Shown: positions 45,267-57,798 of the stretch, piece by piece
Position numbering within the stretch: the stretch's first letter is position 1
How the letters are laid out: every line of letters starts with the position of its first letter
Source of the DNA: Scilla litardierei
Taxonomy: Eukaryota; Streptophyta; Magnoliopsida; Asparagales; Asparagaceae
Assembly (NCBI GenBank): GCA_030789695.1
Contig: CM061141.1
Span: 272,025,655-272,089,654, forward strand
Reading direction: 5' to 3'
DNA: 64,000 nt
The notes under the pieces: model-generated
Told to the model about the DNA's origin: nothing
The model's input: the letters and a program-made list of their open reading frames with translations, nothing else
Database searches by the model: none
Position numbers and translations under genes: made by a program

Positions 45267-46172
45267 GAGTTTGTTTTCTGGACCACGAGCCAGATTTGTA
45301 ATTGGCCTAGGGTTGTGCCCGCAAAACGGGTGCCTATCCGGAACAAGTAGCACTAGTATGTAGCGATGCAACGCAATCACGATGAGTGTTCAAGCATGCA
45401 ATGACATGAGCAGATATTCATGTACCGTTAATTGAATTTAAACATGACAGGCAAAATGCAATGACATGAACAGCTATTCGCGTACCGTTAATTTAAATTA
45501 AACATGGCGGTTAAAGATGCATGGATGACATAAACAGTTAATACGCGTACCGTTAATTGAAATGAAACGTGACATACAAGCATGATGAGGGTGACGGACC
45601 AAGCTTCGTTGTCAAGCTAGGTCAATGGCGTCCAGACGGCTATCCTTTCACCGTCTAGTCTCTTTTACGCTAAAGTAAGGCAATGGCCTAAGACATGGCC
45701 CAAATCAAGAGATGCCAGTTTCACTTGCCTAGCACCGAGGATGACGATCAACGAGGCTGTCACTCAAATGCTAACTACGGAGATGAGATCGCTGCCAAGG
45801 CAAAACAACATTAGAACAACATCCAACCTAGTTTTATTAGGGTTTCACAAAAACACAAATGGGCTATGAGGATATTAAGAGATCGAGTGATTACTGTATC
45901 GGAAGCGGAAGAACGATGCCGAGCAAGCACGGCAATGGAAGAAATGATCCGGGGAACCTAGGGTTCAGATCTGGAATGGATGGGGAAAATCTGGAGAAAT
46001 GGGGTTTTGGGGGTTTTTGGGGGTTTTCCGGTGACCTAGAGGTGGTGGCCGGCCAAAATGGAGAGGGGGAGAGGCTATTGATGAAGGAGGAGGGCTAGGG
46101 TTAGATGGATGATGATTTGGGGAAGAAGGAGGCTCAGGAGAAAGGAAAGAAGAAAAGAAAAACGTTTGGGGG

Positions 46173-46181
46173 GTTTAAATA
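46173..46181 (-). promoter_or_regulatory. TATA-like site of the A 3' LTR
   Basis: CCTATTTAAAC on the minus strand, about 50 bp downstream of the palindromic array. The solo LTR has the clearer TCCTATTTATACC at 57788-57800 in the same setting. Confidence 0.55.
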
Positions 46182-46224
46182 GGAAGTGCTGACGGCTGCC
46201 CAGAAATTAGGGTTTCGACACTAA

Positions 46225-46645
46225 TTAGTCGGTCAACGAGCAACCACTGACCGACTAGTTTGGGAACTAGTCGGTCGGTTGACCAACGCAGACCGACTAA
46301 GTCCAAACAGTAACTCCTGTACAAAAATAGGATTTAGATTTAGTCGGTCAAAGAACAACTACTGACCGACTAGTTTCTCATATAGTCGGTCGACGAACGT
46401 TCTTAGACCGACTAAGAATGAATAGTACTTGGTATCAAAATGACCATAGAGCAAGTCGGTTAAAGAACGATTGCTGACCGACTAGTTTGCAACCTAGTCG
46501 GTCGACAAATATTCTTAGACTGACTAATGATAAACAGTAACTCCTGAGTAATTTACAAAGCCCACTAGTCGGTCCATGAAGGTTTGCCGACCGACTAAAT
46601 CGTCATCTAGTCGGTCGGTTGCCCTTCTTGTACCGGCTAACGTGC
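46225..46645. repeat. TAGTCGGTC palindrome array in the A 3' LTR
   Basis: Four to five units with TTAGTCGGTC and GACCGACTA arms separated by spacers of varying sequence, several followed by AAACAGTAACTCC. The arms equal those in the G LTR, although A is gypsy and G is copia. Confidence 0.9.
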
Positions 46646-46909
46646 ACAGAAAGTTCTGAAATGGAGCGCGAAGCTCCGGGATCGATTCCTAAGACTCTTA
46701 GGCTTGATCTAACAATAAGATATGACCGATATGAATCCCGTCACGAATGACTTACTCCGAAATCGACGATCCTAAGGAAGAAGCTAGAAAATCACGACGA
46801 AACGATCGAAAATGAAAGCTACGGAGACGAAAACCACACATGAGGAGAAAATCCAACAAAACATATATATAATATAAATAACCCAGATACATGAAAACCA
46901 GTCATTACA

Positions 46910-46919
46910 TCCTCCCCAA
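46910..46919 (-). other. A polypurine tract
   Basis: GTTGGGGAGGA on the minus strand abutting the 3' LTR start TGTAATGACT. Confidence 0.85.
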
Positions 46920-46927
46920 CGTGAGAA

Positions 46928-46947
46928 AAATTCCGTCCTCGGAATTT
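46928..46947 (-). other. Hairpin next to the A polypurine tract
   Basis: AAATTCCG and CGGAATTT around TCCT. Compared with C (30764-30783), one stem pair differs on both sides so that pairing is kept. Confidence 0.85.
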
Positions 46948-46955
46948 CCCAACAC

Positions 46956-49144
46956 TCACGTGCCCGGGAACAAAAGTGGGAAACGCTCTCGCATCTCATC
47001 CTCGTTCTCCCAAGTAGAATCTCCAGGCGAGCCGTGTCGCCACATCACCCTCACAAGATTGACAACCTTGTTCCGAAGTGACTTCTGACGCCTGTCCAGA
47101 ATCAGCACTGGCTGCTGGTCATACGTCATATCAGGGCGAACGGTAATCTCCGAGAAATCCACAGCATGAGATGGATCGCTAATGTATCGACGAAGCTACG
47201 ACACATGGAAAACATTGTGAACTCCCTCCAAAGATGGCGGCAAGGCCAAGCGGTAGGCTACCTCACCAACTTTCTCCAGAATGTCAAACGGTACAATGTA
47301 TCGCGGGCTCAACTTCCCTCGCTTCCCAAAGCGAATCACACCACGATTCGGGGAAATCCTCAAGAACACATGGTCGCCCAGCTGAAACTCCAAAGGACGG
47401 CGTTTAGCATCCGCCCAATTCTTAAAATGGTCCTGAGCAATCCTCAATCTCTCCCGAATGTTCCTGACAACATGCACAGCCTCCACAATCATCTCAGGTC
47501 CCAACAGCTCCCTATCGCCAACGTCATCCCAACTCAATGGCGATCGACATTTCCTCCCATAAAGAGCGGCGAAAGGCGCCATGCCAATACTCACCTGGAA
47601 GCTGTTGTTGTACGAAAACTCTACCAGATGTAGATGGTCCTCCCACGAACCCTTGAAATCCAACATGCACGCCCTCAGCATGTCCTCCAAGATCTGAATC
47701 GTCCTCTCGGACTGGCCATCCGTCTGCGGATGGTACGCCGTGCTGAAACTCAGACGCGTACCCAAACTCTTCTGCAAACTCTACCCGAACTGAGATGTGA
47801 ACCTCGTGTCTCTGTCGGACACGGTGCTCACGGGGACTCCATGAAGTCGGACGATCTCCTGCACGATTCACGTTACATCACTATCTAAACTAGGAAAAGG
47901 AAATAAAACGGAGAGCAAAAGAATTTACCTCCATATATCTCCTCGCTAGCGCCTCAGTGGACTGTCCCACTCGGAATGGAATAAAGTGCGCGGATTTGGT
48001 CAATCGATCTACAATCACCCAAATCGCGTCATTCTGCTTCGGACTCCGAGGTAGTCCAGTCACGAAATCCATAGTGATGTGTTGCCATTTCCACTCCGGA
48101 ATCAGAAGCGGTTGCAGCAACCCTGCCGTACGCTGATGCTCCGCCTTCACTTGCTGGCAAACCAAACACTTGGCTACACTCCGAGCCACACTCCTCTTTA
48201 TACCATGCCACTAATAGTTCAGACGAAGATCCTTGTACATCTTGGTCCCACCAGGATGCACAGAATACGGCGAACTATGTGCCTCCACCATCAACTCCTC
48301 TCTGATATCCCCAGCTGGCACACACAACCTGGCTCCAAACCTCAGTGAGCCATCCTCATGAATCAAAAATTCAGTCCGCAGACCGGCTTCCACCTGCTCC
48401 CGAATCTTCACCAGCTTCGGATCCTCAGCCTGGCCAGCCTTGATCCGATCCACAATCGTCGACTGTATCTGCATACACATCAACGAAGAAGCCTCCCCAG
48501 GAAGAACAATCTCCACACCAGACTCGCAAAAATCCTGCTGTAATCTCCACTACGAAGTCAAAATCATCACTGCTGGAAGCCTACTCAGCGCATCAGGAAC
48601 CACATTTACCTTGCCAGGGTGATACCGCAAATCAATCTCATAATCCGCCATGAGCTCCAACCAACGACGCTGTCGCATGTTGAGCTCCTTCTGAGTAAAA
48701 ATATACTTCAAGCTTTTGTGATCGGTGAAGATCTTCACTTTCTCACTCAGCAAGAAGTGCCTCCAAATCTTAATAGCAAACACAACAGTAGCCAACTCCA
48801 AGTCATGCGTCGGGTAATTCTTCTCATGAACCTTGAGCTGACGTGAAGCATAAGCCACAACATGTCCATGCTGATGCAACACATAACCGAGACCCTTGCC
48901 AGAAGCATCACAAAAGATCTCAAATCCACCGTTGCGATCAGGCACAACAAGAATAGGAGCAGTCGTCACTCTCTCCCTCAGAACACCAAAGGCATCCTCA
49001 CAATCACCCGACCAAACAAAAGGTACATCCTTCCGCGTCAATCTGGTCATCGGCTCGGCAATACGGGAAAAGTCCTTAATGAAGCGCCGATAATAACCAG
49101 CAAGCCCCAGGAAACTCCGAATCTCAGACGCTGACTGCGGAACA
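46956..49144 (-). pseudogene. pol: A pol, second part: RNase H, integrase, chromodomain-like tail
   Basis: Reading leftward from the B insertion: the RT connection ([11 protein letters not shown]), then RNase H with [32 protein letters not shown] and VPDALSRL, so its acidic residues are present. Integrase follows, with CLVCQQVKAEHQ of the zinc finger and core motifs MDFVTGLPRS, VSDRDTRF and HPQTDGQSERT, so the DDE residues are also present. Next come a weak GPY/F-like region and, after a stop at 47196, a chromodomain-like tail with NLVRVMWRHG and STWENEDEMRERFP ending at 46956. In-frame stops lie near 48547, 48208, 47778 and 47196. Most look like CAG-to-TAG or TGG-to-TAG changes. The frame changes once, across a candidate 70-nt intron. 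Confidence 0.9.
47859..47928 (-). other. Candidate 70-nt intron in A integrase
   Basis: On the minus strand the segment begins GTAAATTC after ATGGAG, is T-rich in its first half, and ends CGTGCAG before GAGATCGTC. Reading is in one frame before and another after it; leaving out exactly these 70 nt makes them continuous with normal integrase sequence on both sides. It lies between the first and second catalytic Asp. Confidence 0.6.
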
Positions 49145-49808
49145 TGTAGGGAATTCGCGGTCCCTTAGGGCACAAAAACTCTAGTCCCGTCCTAAGTCGG
49201 ACGGAACATAGATACAAAAATCATTTGCAGCGGAAGAAAAACTAGTTAATCTAAATTAACAAGCAGTTAAAACAATTTTAACTTAGCCCTAAGGTCCAAG
49301 ACCCCATGCCAAGATCTATGCCGACTTGGGATGGATCTGACCATCCCAAGAAGGATCTAGCCTACTGTGATTAAACTAAACTAATGCTAATAAAATACTT
49401 TAACCACATACCCGGAATCTCAGCCCTGGAGCAGGCGAGATGTTCCGCGTCGTCTTCCGAGCTGCTCCCGTCCCACGCCGAGCCGCTCCTTGAACCGCTC
49501 CCCGAACCACTCCTCGAACCGCTCCCCGAACCGCTCCTCGAACCGCTCCGCATCCCGAGGCGATCAATCCCCGTGCCGTCGAGCCAACCACGCGCCGAAG
49601 AAATTTTCACACGAGTGAAACCTCCGCCTAGATTTAGGATCCAGAATCCGAACTCCTTCGTGGCTTTGCTAGAGCCCTCAGGAGTAAGGAAGAAATTTAG
49701 GGAGATGAGAAAATATTAATTTAAGCCTAGATCCGAGCGTGCTCCAACATTTACGAGAGCCGCTCAGATCTAGAGCTTGGGACAAGTTTTGAGGAGGGGG
49801 GAGACCCC

Positions 49809-49820
49809 TATTTATATAGG
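49809..49820 (-). promoter_or_regulatory. TATA box of the B 3' LTR
   Basis: CCTATATAAATAGG on the minus strand. In the 5' LTR (56340-56350) the sequence reads GATATAAATAGG, so one base of the box is altered there. Confidence 0.6.
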
Positions 49821-50154
49821 CGGCGGACTCTCCCCTTTTCTCAAAATCTGATGTGGGACTATTAGTTTGAGTTAATTTAAAATCAAGTTAGTTTGCACTT
49901 CACAAAGTGCAAACTTCCGTGAATTTTAACTCCTTCACCGTTGAGCTTCAAGATCGATACAACCTATCAATCCGAAGGGTGTTCAACGGTGAACGCATAG
50001 GAAAAAACCGTTCGTCAATCGGAGTTCGTTTGACCCTCCAATTGAGTGTCCAAAGATCAACCAATGGTTAGTTTTTCGCAAAAACCAGCCGTCAAATCTG
50101 CCATCAAACCTAGGGTTCAGCACCCTAAGGTGGGGCCCAATCTGTGGGCCCCAC

Positions 50155-50430
50155 AGCCTCAAACCCAGGCTGACTGGGCGCCTGCCAGACCTGGGCACGG
50201 GCGCCCAGGTCGGGTACGGGCGCCCAGGCGCCCAGGCGCGGGCGCCCAGGCGGTCGCCTGGGCTCCCAGGCGCCAAGGCGGCCCGCCTGGGCGCAGGCCC
50301 AGGCGCTGGGCGCCTGGGCCTGTGCCCAGGCCTGCCTGCCTGGGTTCCTGGCTCAGCCAAGTCTGGCCAGGCACCCAGGCCAGACTTGTCTGGTCTGGGT
50401 CAGCCTGGGCTGACCCGGTCTGATCTGTTT
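50155..50430. repeat. GGCGCCCAGG palindrome array in the B 3' LTR
   Basis: Dense inverted units of GGGCGCC(C/T) and CCTGGGCGCC in both orientations. The matching block at 56690-56920 in the 5' LTR differs in unit order and is shorter, although the flanks are nearly identical. Confidence 0.88.
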
Positions 50431-51723
50431 GGCTGTTTTGGCTCTAACTTGAGCATCCGGTGTCCGATTTGGACGCCGTTCGAACCTGGGTCTAGACCGG
50501 GACATTCCCGTCTTACCCGTGTATTTTTCCTTACGTTTATTTTATTAAATATTGTATTAAACAATTTAATACACATTTAATCGCTTTTGCATCAAATGCA
50601 AAATAGTCCCTATCTGGGCTTAAATTACCATATTGCATCAAATGCAATTATTCCATCCCTTGCATAAAAAATGCAATTATTCTCCCTAACTAATTTCTAC
50701 CTATTACTAGACGAAGAATCGCACTCTGTGTGAGACCCTACAGCCTGACCCTTACAACAGGTTGGGCTCGAAGCTCTATACGTCAGTGACCACTAGCAGT
50801 GGTTGGCGTCCCTGCTTCCGGAATCATCATTATGTGGTTAACTCATTGACATGAGTATTATCGGGACCACCCTGAATGTTTTCGTGATGAATTCCGTAGT
50901 TATAGTCTTTTCGTCTTAACTATGTCGTGTAGATCAAGTCTAGGGTACGGTCAAAACTGTCAACCCCAATAGCTTGACTCCGGTTAGTTTCGATCGATCT
51001 TCAGTCAATAAATGTTGGACTTCTTCCAACATACTCTGTGCAGAGTTTTTACTAAAGACCGAACTAACTCTACGACACTAACTCCCATTGACCGGGAGAG
51101 ACGAATCCTCTCTTGGTCATTACTCGTCTCGTACGTTTCAAGTGACACCCAATCAAAAAACCTTTCGATGGGCATTGCCTCGAAGCTAGGTCAGTTGATA
51201 TAAGTGGCACCGTTCACGCACAGGTTTGTCAAAATGACCTCAAGTCAAAAGACCAACTATCCTATCATCACTCAGAGTTATCACTGACAGATTGGTCAAT
51301 ATAACCATATGATAACTCTAGTGGATCGTTCAGTGAACTCATTCTAATGAGCACCTATGTCTCGTCTTCAACTTCGCCAAGTCAAGCGATCGTGAGATCA
51401 TCGCCACCGTTAAACGGTGAAGACTAAGACACAATGGTCTATCTGATGTTTCGATATCCTTGTCTCGGAACATCTTCGACCACGAACCATTTTAGACTTA
51501 TGCTACAGACGGTCAAACGTTTCTCCATGATCGAGATACTCATCTCGATACCCGTTTGACCTTGCATAAAGTCTCAGGACTTTACCTAAGTTGATATTTA
51601 ATGTTAACTACATTACAATATAACTTAGATAAATTATTACCAAACAACTTACTGTTATTTCGAACAAGATGTTTGTGCTATTCACACAGGAATAAATGGC
51701 CTCGAGGGCATCATATTCCTACA

Positions 51724-51737
51724 TCTCCCACTTGCAC
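51724..51737 (-). other. B polypurine tract
   Basis: GTGCAAGTGGGAGA on the minus strand, identical to F's. Confidence 0.8.
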
Positions 51738-54700
51738 TCAGGCCCATTTATCTCGGTATCTTATACCGTTTTTACACATAAGTTTTCCCGACTTCATGTG
51801 GTAGAGCCTTCGTGAGTGGATCTGCTAAAACCGTCTACACTATAGACTTAAGGGGTTTCTATGTTCTTGTTAGACCAACCATTTGAATCTCATTCAAATA
51901 ATTCACTTGGTCTTTCGGAATCCATAATATTTTATTTACTTGGATATTATCCAATTCATCGTACCTTACGATAATAATTTTAAATTTGTTAATGGTCATT
52001 TTAAATGGCTCATATTTATTCTTGATAAAGTATCAAACCTTTTGATTACTTTGTCAAAATGTATGTTCCATCCTTTTGATGATTCGCATGTAATTTATAC
52101 GCTCCCACTGACCTTGAAAACTATCTGGCTAATTCATATAAGTCAGTCTGTCTAAATCATATTTAGAAAAACGAACTTATAAGTGAATGCTCCAATTTTC
52201 ATGGTCAACTTAAGCGTTTTACATCGGCTTTGGTCCGAGTAGATCTGTACACATCTGTTGGCGAAACCGGTTTCATCATAATCCGTTTTATAGGAATTAG
52301 GATGAAAAACCGTTCTCGACCAACATGATTGTACTTCACTATTTTCTTTCTGCACCAACCTTTCAACTTAAAGATTTACTTGCAGAAAGTGAGGAAACAT
52401 TTTCCTTGGGTACGTAAACTAAATTCTCAAATTTATTTACGCACACGGACCTATTCTGATTGCATCAAGTTTTAAATCGGAGTTACTACTCCGAATTTTA
52501 TCCCGGAAGTTGACTAAGTCATCATCAGTTATGATGTTTAACTCGACTCTTCGTCTTACGAAATTCGAGTAATTTTACAACTTCCTTACGATTGATTTAA
52601 TGAATATCTTATAGATAATGTTCTCATAGAACATTATCAAAACCTAGGCATTACTATTGGGACTTAACCCAGAGGAAGGACTTAGCTCAGAGTCACTTAC
52701 AATGGATCACACTAAATCTAATTAAGTGTGATTCATACCTTTTAACACACCGATGTGTTAACAGACTTGATCTGAGAGAAAATCACATTTTCTTTTAATT
52801 ACACAAGATTTTATTTAGCTAAGTATTTGACCATTCGATCTAATCGAATCAGTTTAAATACTTTAGTCATTTCGTTCTTTATTTTATCAGTCTTGTGTTT
52901 CATCAAGAACACGTGTCTTAATAAAACATACGAATAACTTATTTTGGTTACTCTAGACTCGGGTACATCAGTATGTACTAGACTGAGTTCGACAACTCAT
53001 TCTCCCACTGTCTCACAGATGGGTTTCGGCCATTGTATCTAAGAGGCTAAGACTCACAAGTGTCCGTAGACTTCATAATACGAGAGGTCAGACCCCTCTT
53101 TATGTGACTTGTGAAGCTTAATCTCTTGATACGACCTAGTCTAATTTTACCATATAAGTTTGCTACTATCTTGTGTATTTATATATTAACATTTAATATA
53201 TATAGTTATTTACAAATTACTTAACACAAAACATTACTTCAGAAGCAATGTGACGACATTCGTCAAAATGTGTTAAACGTCTTTTGTATAACAATTTATT
53301 CCGAAATGTGACATCAAAATATGTCACGTTTTCATTTCCTCCTACTTATGCCTCTACTAATGATAAATTAAACTAACTTTCTCAATTGACTTTCTGAAGT
53401 GCCTTCTTCCTTTTCTAAATCACATTTAGATATCAACATAAATAAATAGATATGCAAGCAACTTATGTATCCAAACGCTTGAGCTTTGCAATCTTGAGTG
53501 TAGCTCAAGAAGTTGCTTGTCTCAAGATCCAGTTGGGATACATAGTCTTGCATCGCTCATGCACTCGTATTCAACTCAAACGGTTTGATCGAATTTTCGA
53601 ACTTTGCGGATCAAAATTGTTTGTCCATACAACCTTGAGGGTAGCTCGACAAGTTGTAGGGAGAAACATACTTTGAATGTCCTATATGTTCAAGCTGCCT
53701 CATATAGAGACGAGTGACATGTAGCTTTAATTTATTTGTTGGACCCAGAACTTAATGAAATCATATTTCTTAAGTCTGTTCTTTAGAAGGTCATTTAATG
53801 TCAACGAGAATATAGTTTTAATTCTATCAATTAGAATTTAACTCGATATTCAATTTAATCAACTTATTGACCAGTTAACTAATTCCAATATTATCAATTG
53901 ATTCTTTCAGTAAACATAGTCTTGCCCTAGTTTTGGCATATGTTCAATATTAAATATAGGTAGATTGGCTTTTATCTATCTATATCCTCCCACTATTTTG
54001 ACGATCGTTTTAAAGCTTAATAACGAACGATTTAATCGAATTAAAATTAATGGGTAAGAGTTCCAATCACCTTGAGTCTAAACAACCTTGAGTGTAGCTC
54101 AACAAGTTGATTGACTCTGCGATCGGAAGATGACTCTTCATCGATCATATCGGATATGACTCTCTTAATCGGTTTTTGCCCCTAGCCATTCGTGATCATG
54201 AGTGTGCTCATCCAAATCACAATGTCTAGTCTAGTTGGACCCTTGTTTTCATGTTTAGCCTGACTTGCCCCTCAGCTCGGTGTATGCACGACACGTCGGT
54301 TTGGGTCAGGTCTTAGACTACATCTAGGCAGACTACATCCTTGACTAAACTTGCGCCGCCGCTCGGTGTATTCACGACAACGTCGATTTGGGTCAAGTCA
54401 AGATGTCATCTTATGTATTTAAGAAGTTGGTTTCTATAAGGTTGCCATGTCACAGCTTGAGTGTATCTCAACAACTGTAACACGGGCCCTATAGTTGCTA
54501 ACCCCTAAAACAAGGAGGGCTACGGCTAATCTTGAAAAAGATCATTAACATATTTTACTTAGATATAGTCCAGGGTGTCATACAATCATGATTCGCGACA
54601 TTGCGGTCCAGCAGAACTCAGCCAGGGAATTGACTAAGCCAGGATCACTATCCCTTAAAGGGTGATCCAGAACTCTTAGCCAAGCACATTGACTGGATCA

Positions 54701-55680
54701 TGGTCCATTGAATGAAGCTTGTCATTTTTGTATGTATGCCATAGACTAAACCGCTTTTATTAACAACTAATTAATCCTATCAACTAGTTGAATCCTTAAA
54801 TTCAAAATTTTAGGATTTGTTTAATAACTTTTATTAAGTCCTTATCAACTATAAGGTTCACGTGCTATCCTAATCGTTATTAGGATTTTAATAAATTTTA
54901 TTAACAACGCTAGAAGCGAAGTCCTTTAATGAAAATTAATTATAACAATTAGAATTGAAAATTCATTTAAAGGACTACCCTAATCAGGAATTAGGTCTTA
55001 TATTGTTGTTAATGTTTTATTGAAACATAGCATGTCATTAAAATTCAAGTAATAAATTTTAATCATTTTTAATGGCTAACCTAAAAGGTTGTCTTGTGTT
55101 ATCAAATACGGGACAAGATTAACAAGCCATTAAAATAAAGCTACACTAATTTTATCAACATAAAATGAAAGTGTATATCTATTTAACAATTAAATAAACT
55201 AAGTTTATCGCATAAACAATTTTTAGACTTTTAAAATCAGTTTTAAAAATATCTTATAAATTTAAAACATTACTTTAAAAATTTTCCATGTTCAAAAATT
55301 TATCATATACAATTTTTAAACATCTAAAACATTTTAAACTTATCGCATAAATTTAAAGCCTTAAAATCAATTTTACAATTTATCACATAAATTTAAAAAC
55401 ACCATTTAAAATTTCCATGCATAAAAAATTTATCATATAAAAAATTTTAGGCATCCAAAATAATTTTAAACTTTTAAAGATTTAAAACTAGTTTTAAAAT
55501 TATCACATAAATTTTAAAACGTTATTTTTAAAAAATTTCAAGTTCAAAAATATCAAAAAGAATTTTTGAACATCTAAAACATTTTTAAAATTTTATCTCA
55601 TAACTTTAAAAACTTTTGAAAAGCATTTAAAAGCATTAACAAGTTTAATGAAATCGCAGTACCTAGATCGACTACGCAAA
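51738..55680 (-). other. B interior, non-coding
   Basis: About 3.9 kb without any gag or pol motif. The part nearest the primer site (53480-54490) contains six or seven imperfect palindromes of the type CTTGAGTGTAGCTCAACAAG (near 53493, 53633, 54087, 54197, 54274, 54360, 54460), as in F's leader. 55150-55640 is a run of A/T-rich AAATTTATC-like repeats. Confidence 0.7.
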
Positions 55681-55697
55681 CCTAGGCTCTGATACCA
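55681..55697 (-). other. B primer binding site (initiator tRNA-Met)
   Basis: TGGTATCAGAGCCTAGG on the minus strand, one base inside the 5' LTR; an exact start to the usual plant initiator-Met site. Confidence 0.9.
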
Positions 55698-57339
55698 CTG
55701 TAGGGAATTCGCGGTCCCTTAGGGCACAAAAACTCTAGTCCCGTCCTAAGTCGGACGGAACATAGACACAAAAATCATTTGCAGCGGAAGAAAAACTAGT
55801 TAATCTAAATTAACAAGCAGTTAAAACAATTTTAACTTAGCCCTAAGGTCCAAGACCCCATGCCAAGATCTATGCCGACTTGGGATGGATCTGACCATCC
55901 CAAGAAGGATCTAGACTACTGCGATTAAACTAAACTAATGCTAATAAAATACTTTAACCACATACCCGGAATCTCAGCCCTGGAGCAGGCGAGATGTTCC
56001 GCGCCGTCTTCCGAGCTGCTCCCGTCCCACGTCGAGCCGCTCCTTGAACCGCTCCCCGAACCGCTCCTCGAACCGATCCGCATCCCGAGGCGATCAATCC
56101 CCATGCCGCCGAGCCAACCACGCGCCGAAGAAAGTTTCACGCGAGTGAAACCTCCGCCTAGATTTAGGATCCAGAATCCGAACTCCTTCGTGGCTTTGCT
56201 AGAGCCCTCAGGAGTAAAGAAGAAATTTAGGGAGATGAGAAAATATTAATTTAAGCCTAGATCCGAGCGTGCTCCAACATTTACGAGAGCCGCTCAGATC
56301 TAAAGCTTGGGACAAGTTTTGAGGAAGGGGGGAGACCCCTATTTATATCGGCGGCGGACTCTCCCCTTTTCTCAAAATCCGATGTGGGACTATTAGTTTT
56401 AATTAATTTAAAATCAAGTTAGTTTGCACTTCACAAAGTGCAAACTTCCGTGAATTTTAACTCCTTCACCGTTGAGCTTTAAGATCGATACAACCTATCA
56501 ATCCGAAGGGTGTTCAACGGTGAACGCATAGGAAAAAACCGTTCGTCAATCGGAGTTCGTTTGACCCTCCAATTGAGTGTCCAAAGATCAGCCAACGGTT
56601 AGTTTTTCGCAAAAACCAGCAGTCAAATCTGCCATCAAACCTAGGGTTCAGCACCCTAAGGTGGGGCCCAATCTGTGGGCCCCACAGCCTTAAACCCAGG
56701 CTGACTGGGCGCCTGCAAGACCTGGGCACGGGTGCCCAGGCGCCCAGGCGCGGGCGCCCAGGTGCCAGCCTGGCGCCAGGCGCCCGGCGGGCGCCCGGCC
56801 CAGGGCGCCTGGGCTCCCAGGCGCCCAGGCCCGCCTGGGCGGCCCGCCTGGGTTCCTGGCTCAGCCAAGTCTGGCCAGGCACCCAGGCCAGACTTGTCTG
56901 GTCTGGGTCAGCCTGGTCTGACCCGGTCTGATCTGTTTGGCTGTTTTGGCTCTAACTTGAGCATCCGGTGTCCGATTTGGACGCCGTTCGAACCTGGGTC
57001 TAGACCGGGACATTCCCGTATTACCCGTGTATTTTTCCTTGCGTTTATTTTATTAAATATTGTAACGACTGCTTTTCATGTATCTGGATTTATTATAATA
57101 TAATATATGTTTTGGTGGATTTTCTCCTCTTGTGTGGTTTTCGTCTCCATAACTTTCATTTTCGATCGATTCGTCGTATTTTCCTCGTTTCTTCCTTAGG
57201 ATTGTCGATTTCGAAGCAAGTCATTTGTGACGGGCTTCATAACGGTCGTATCTTACTATTAGATCAAGCCTAGGAGTCTTAGGAATCGATCCCGGGGCCC
57301 CGCGCTCCGTATCGGTACTTTTGGTGCTTATTAGCCGGT

Positions 57340-57750
57340 GTAAGAAGGGGCACCGACCGACTAGATGACGATCCAGTCGGTCGGCAATCCTTCTCGGACC
57401 GACTAGTTAGCTTTCTAAATTTCTCAGGAGTTACTGTTTATCGTTAGTCGGTCTAAGAACGTTGGTTGACCGACTAGGTTGCAAACTAGTCGGTCGACAA
57501 TGCTTCTTTAACCGACTAACACATCATCTAATTTTAGTATCAGTTACTGTTTACTCTTAGTCGGTCTAAGAACGTTCATCGACCGACTAGATGCTAAACT
57601 AGTCGGTCAGTATTTGTTCATGGACCGACTAAATCTAAATCCTATTTTCGTTCAGAAGTTACTGTTTACACTTAGTCGGTCTGCGTTGGTCGACCGACCG
57701 ACTAGTTGCCAAACTAGTCGGTCAGTGGTTGCTCTTTGACCGACTAATCT
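57340..57750. repeat. TAGTCGGTC array in the solo LTR
   Basis: Eight or more arms of AGTCGGTC and GACCGACT in alternating orientation, ending about 40 bp before the TATA box. Confidence 0.9.
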
Positions 57751-57789
57751 GTGTTAAAACCCTAATTTCTGGGCAGCCGCCAGCCCATC

Positions 57790-57798
57790 CTATTTATA
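57790..57798 (+). promoter_or_regulatory. TATA box of the solo LTR
   Basis: CTATTTATACC on the plus strand, followed by a C-rich leader. Confidence 0.65.

Larger units (their letters stand above)
44508..46909 (-). repeat. A 3' LTR
   Basis: A 2.4 kb LTR with ends TGTCACGACC and CATTACA on the plus strand. It contains a 57-bp tandem duplication (45153-45266), a hairpin CAAGTCGAAAGACTTG near 44996, a CTAGCTT-type hairpin near 45601, a TATA-like site and a palindromic array. It is closely related to the solo LTR at 57061-59511 and, over its first 700 bp, to 63267-64000. Confidence 0.92.
49145..51723 (-). repeat. B 3' LTR
   Basis: A 2.58 kb LTR. It contains a GC-rich palindromic block at 50155-50430, a TATA box at 49809-49820, and a direct repeat of GAACCGCTCC(C/T)(C/T)GAA units at 49480-49550. 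The latter has one or two units fewer in the 5' LTR near 56040-56075. Confidence 0.93.

Noticed and set aside
50046..50423. ORFs of 125 aa on both strands in B's LTR (and 122-123 aa at 56514-57103)
   Set aside because: Produced by the GC palindromes; Pro/Gly/Arg/Ala composition on both strands and different frames in the two LTRs.
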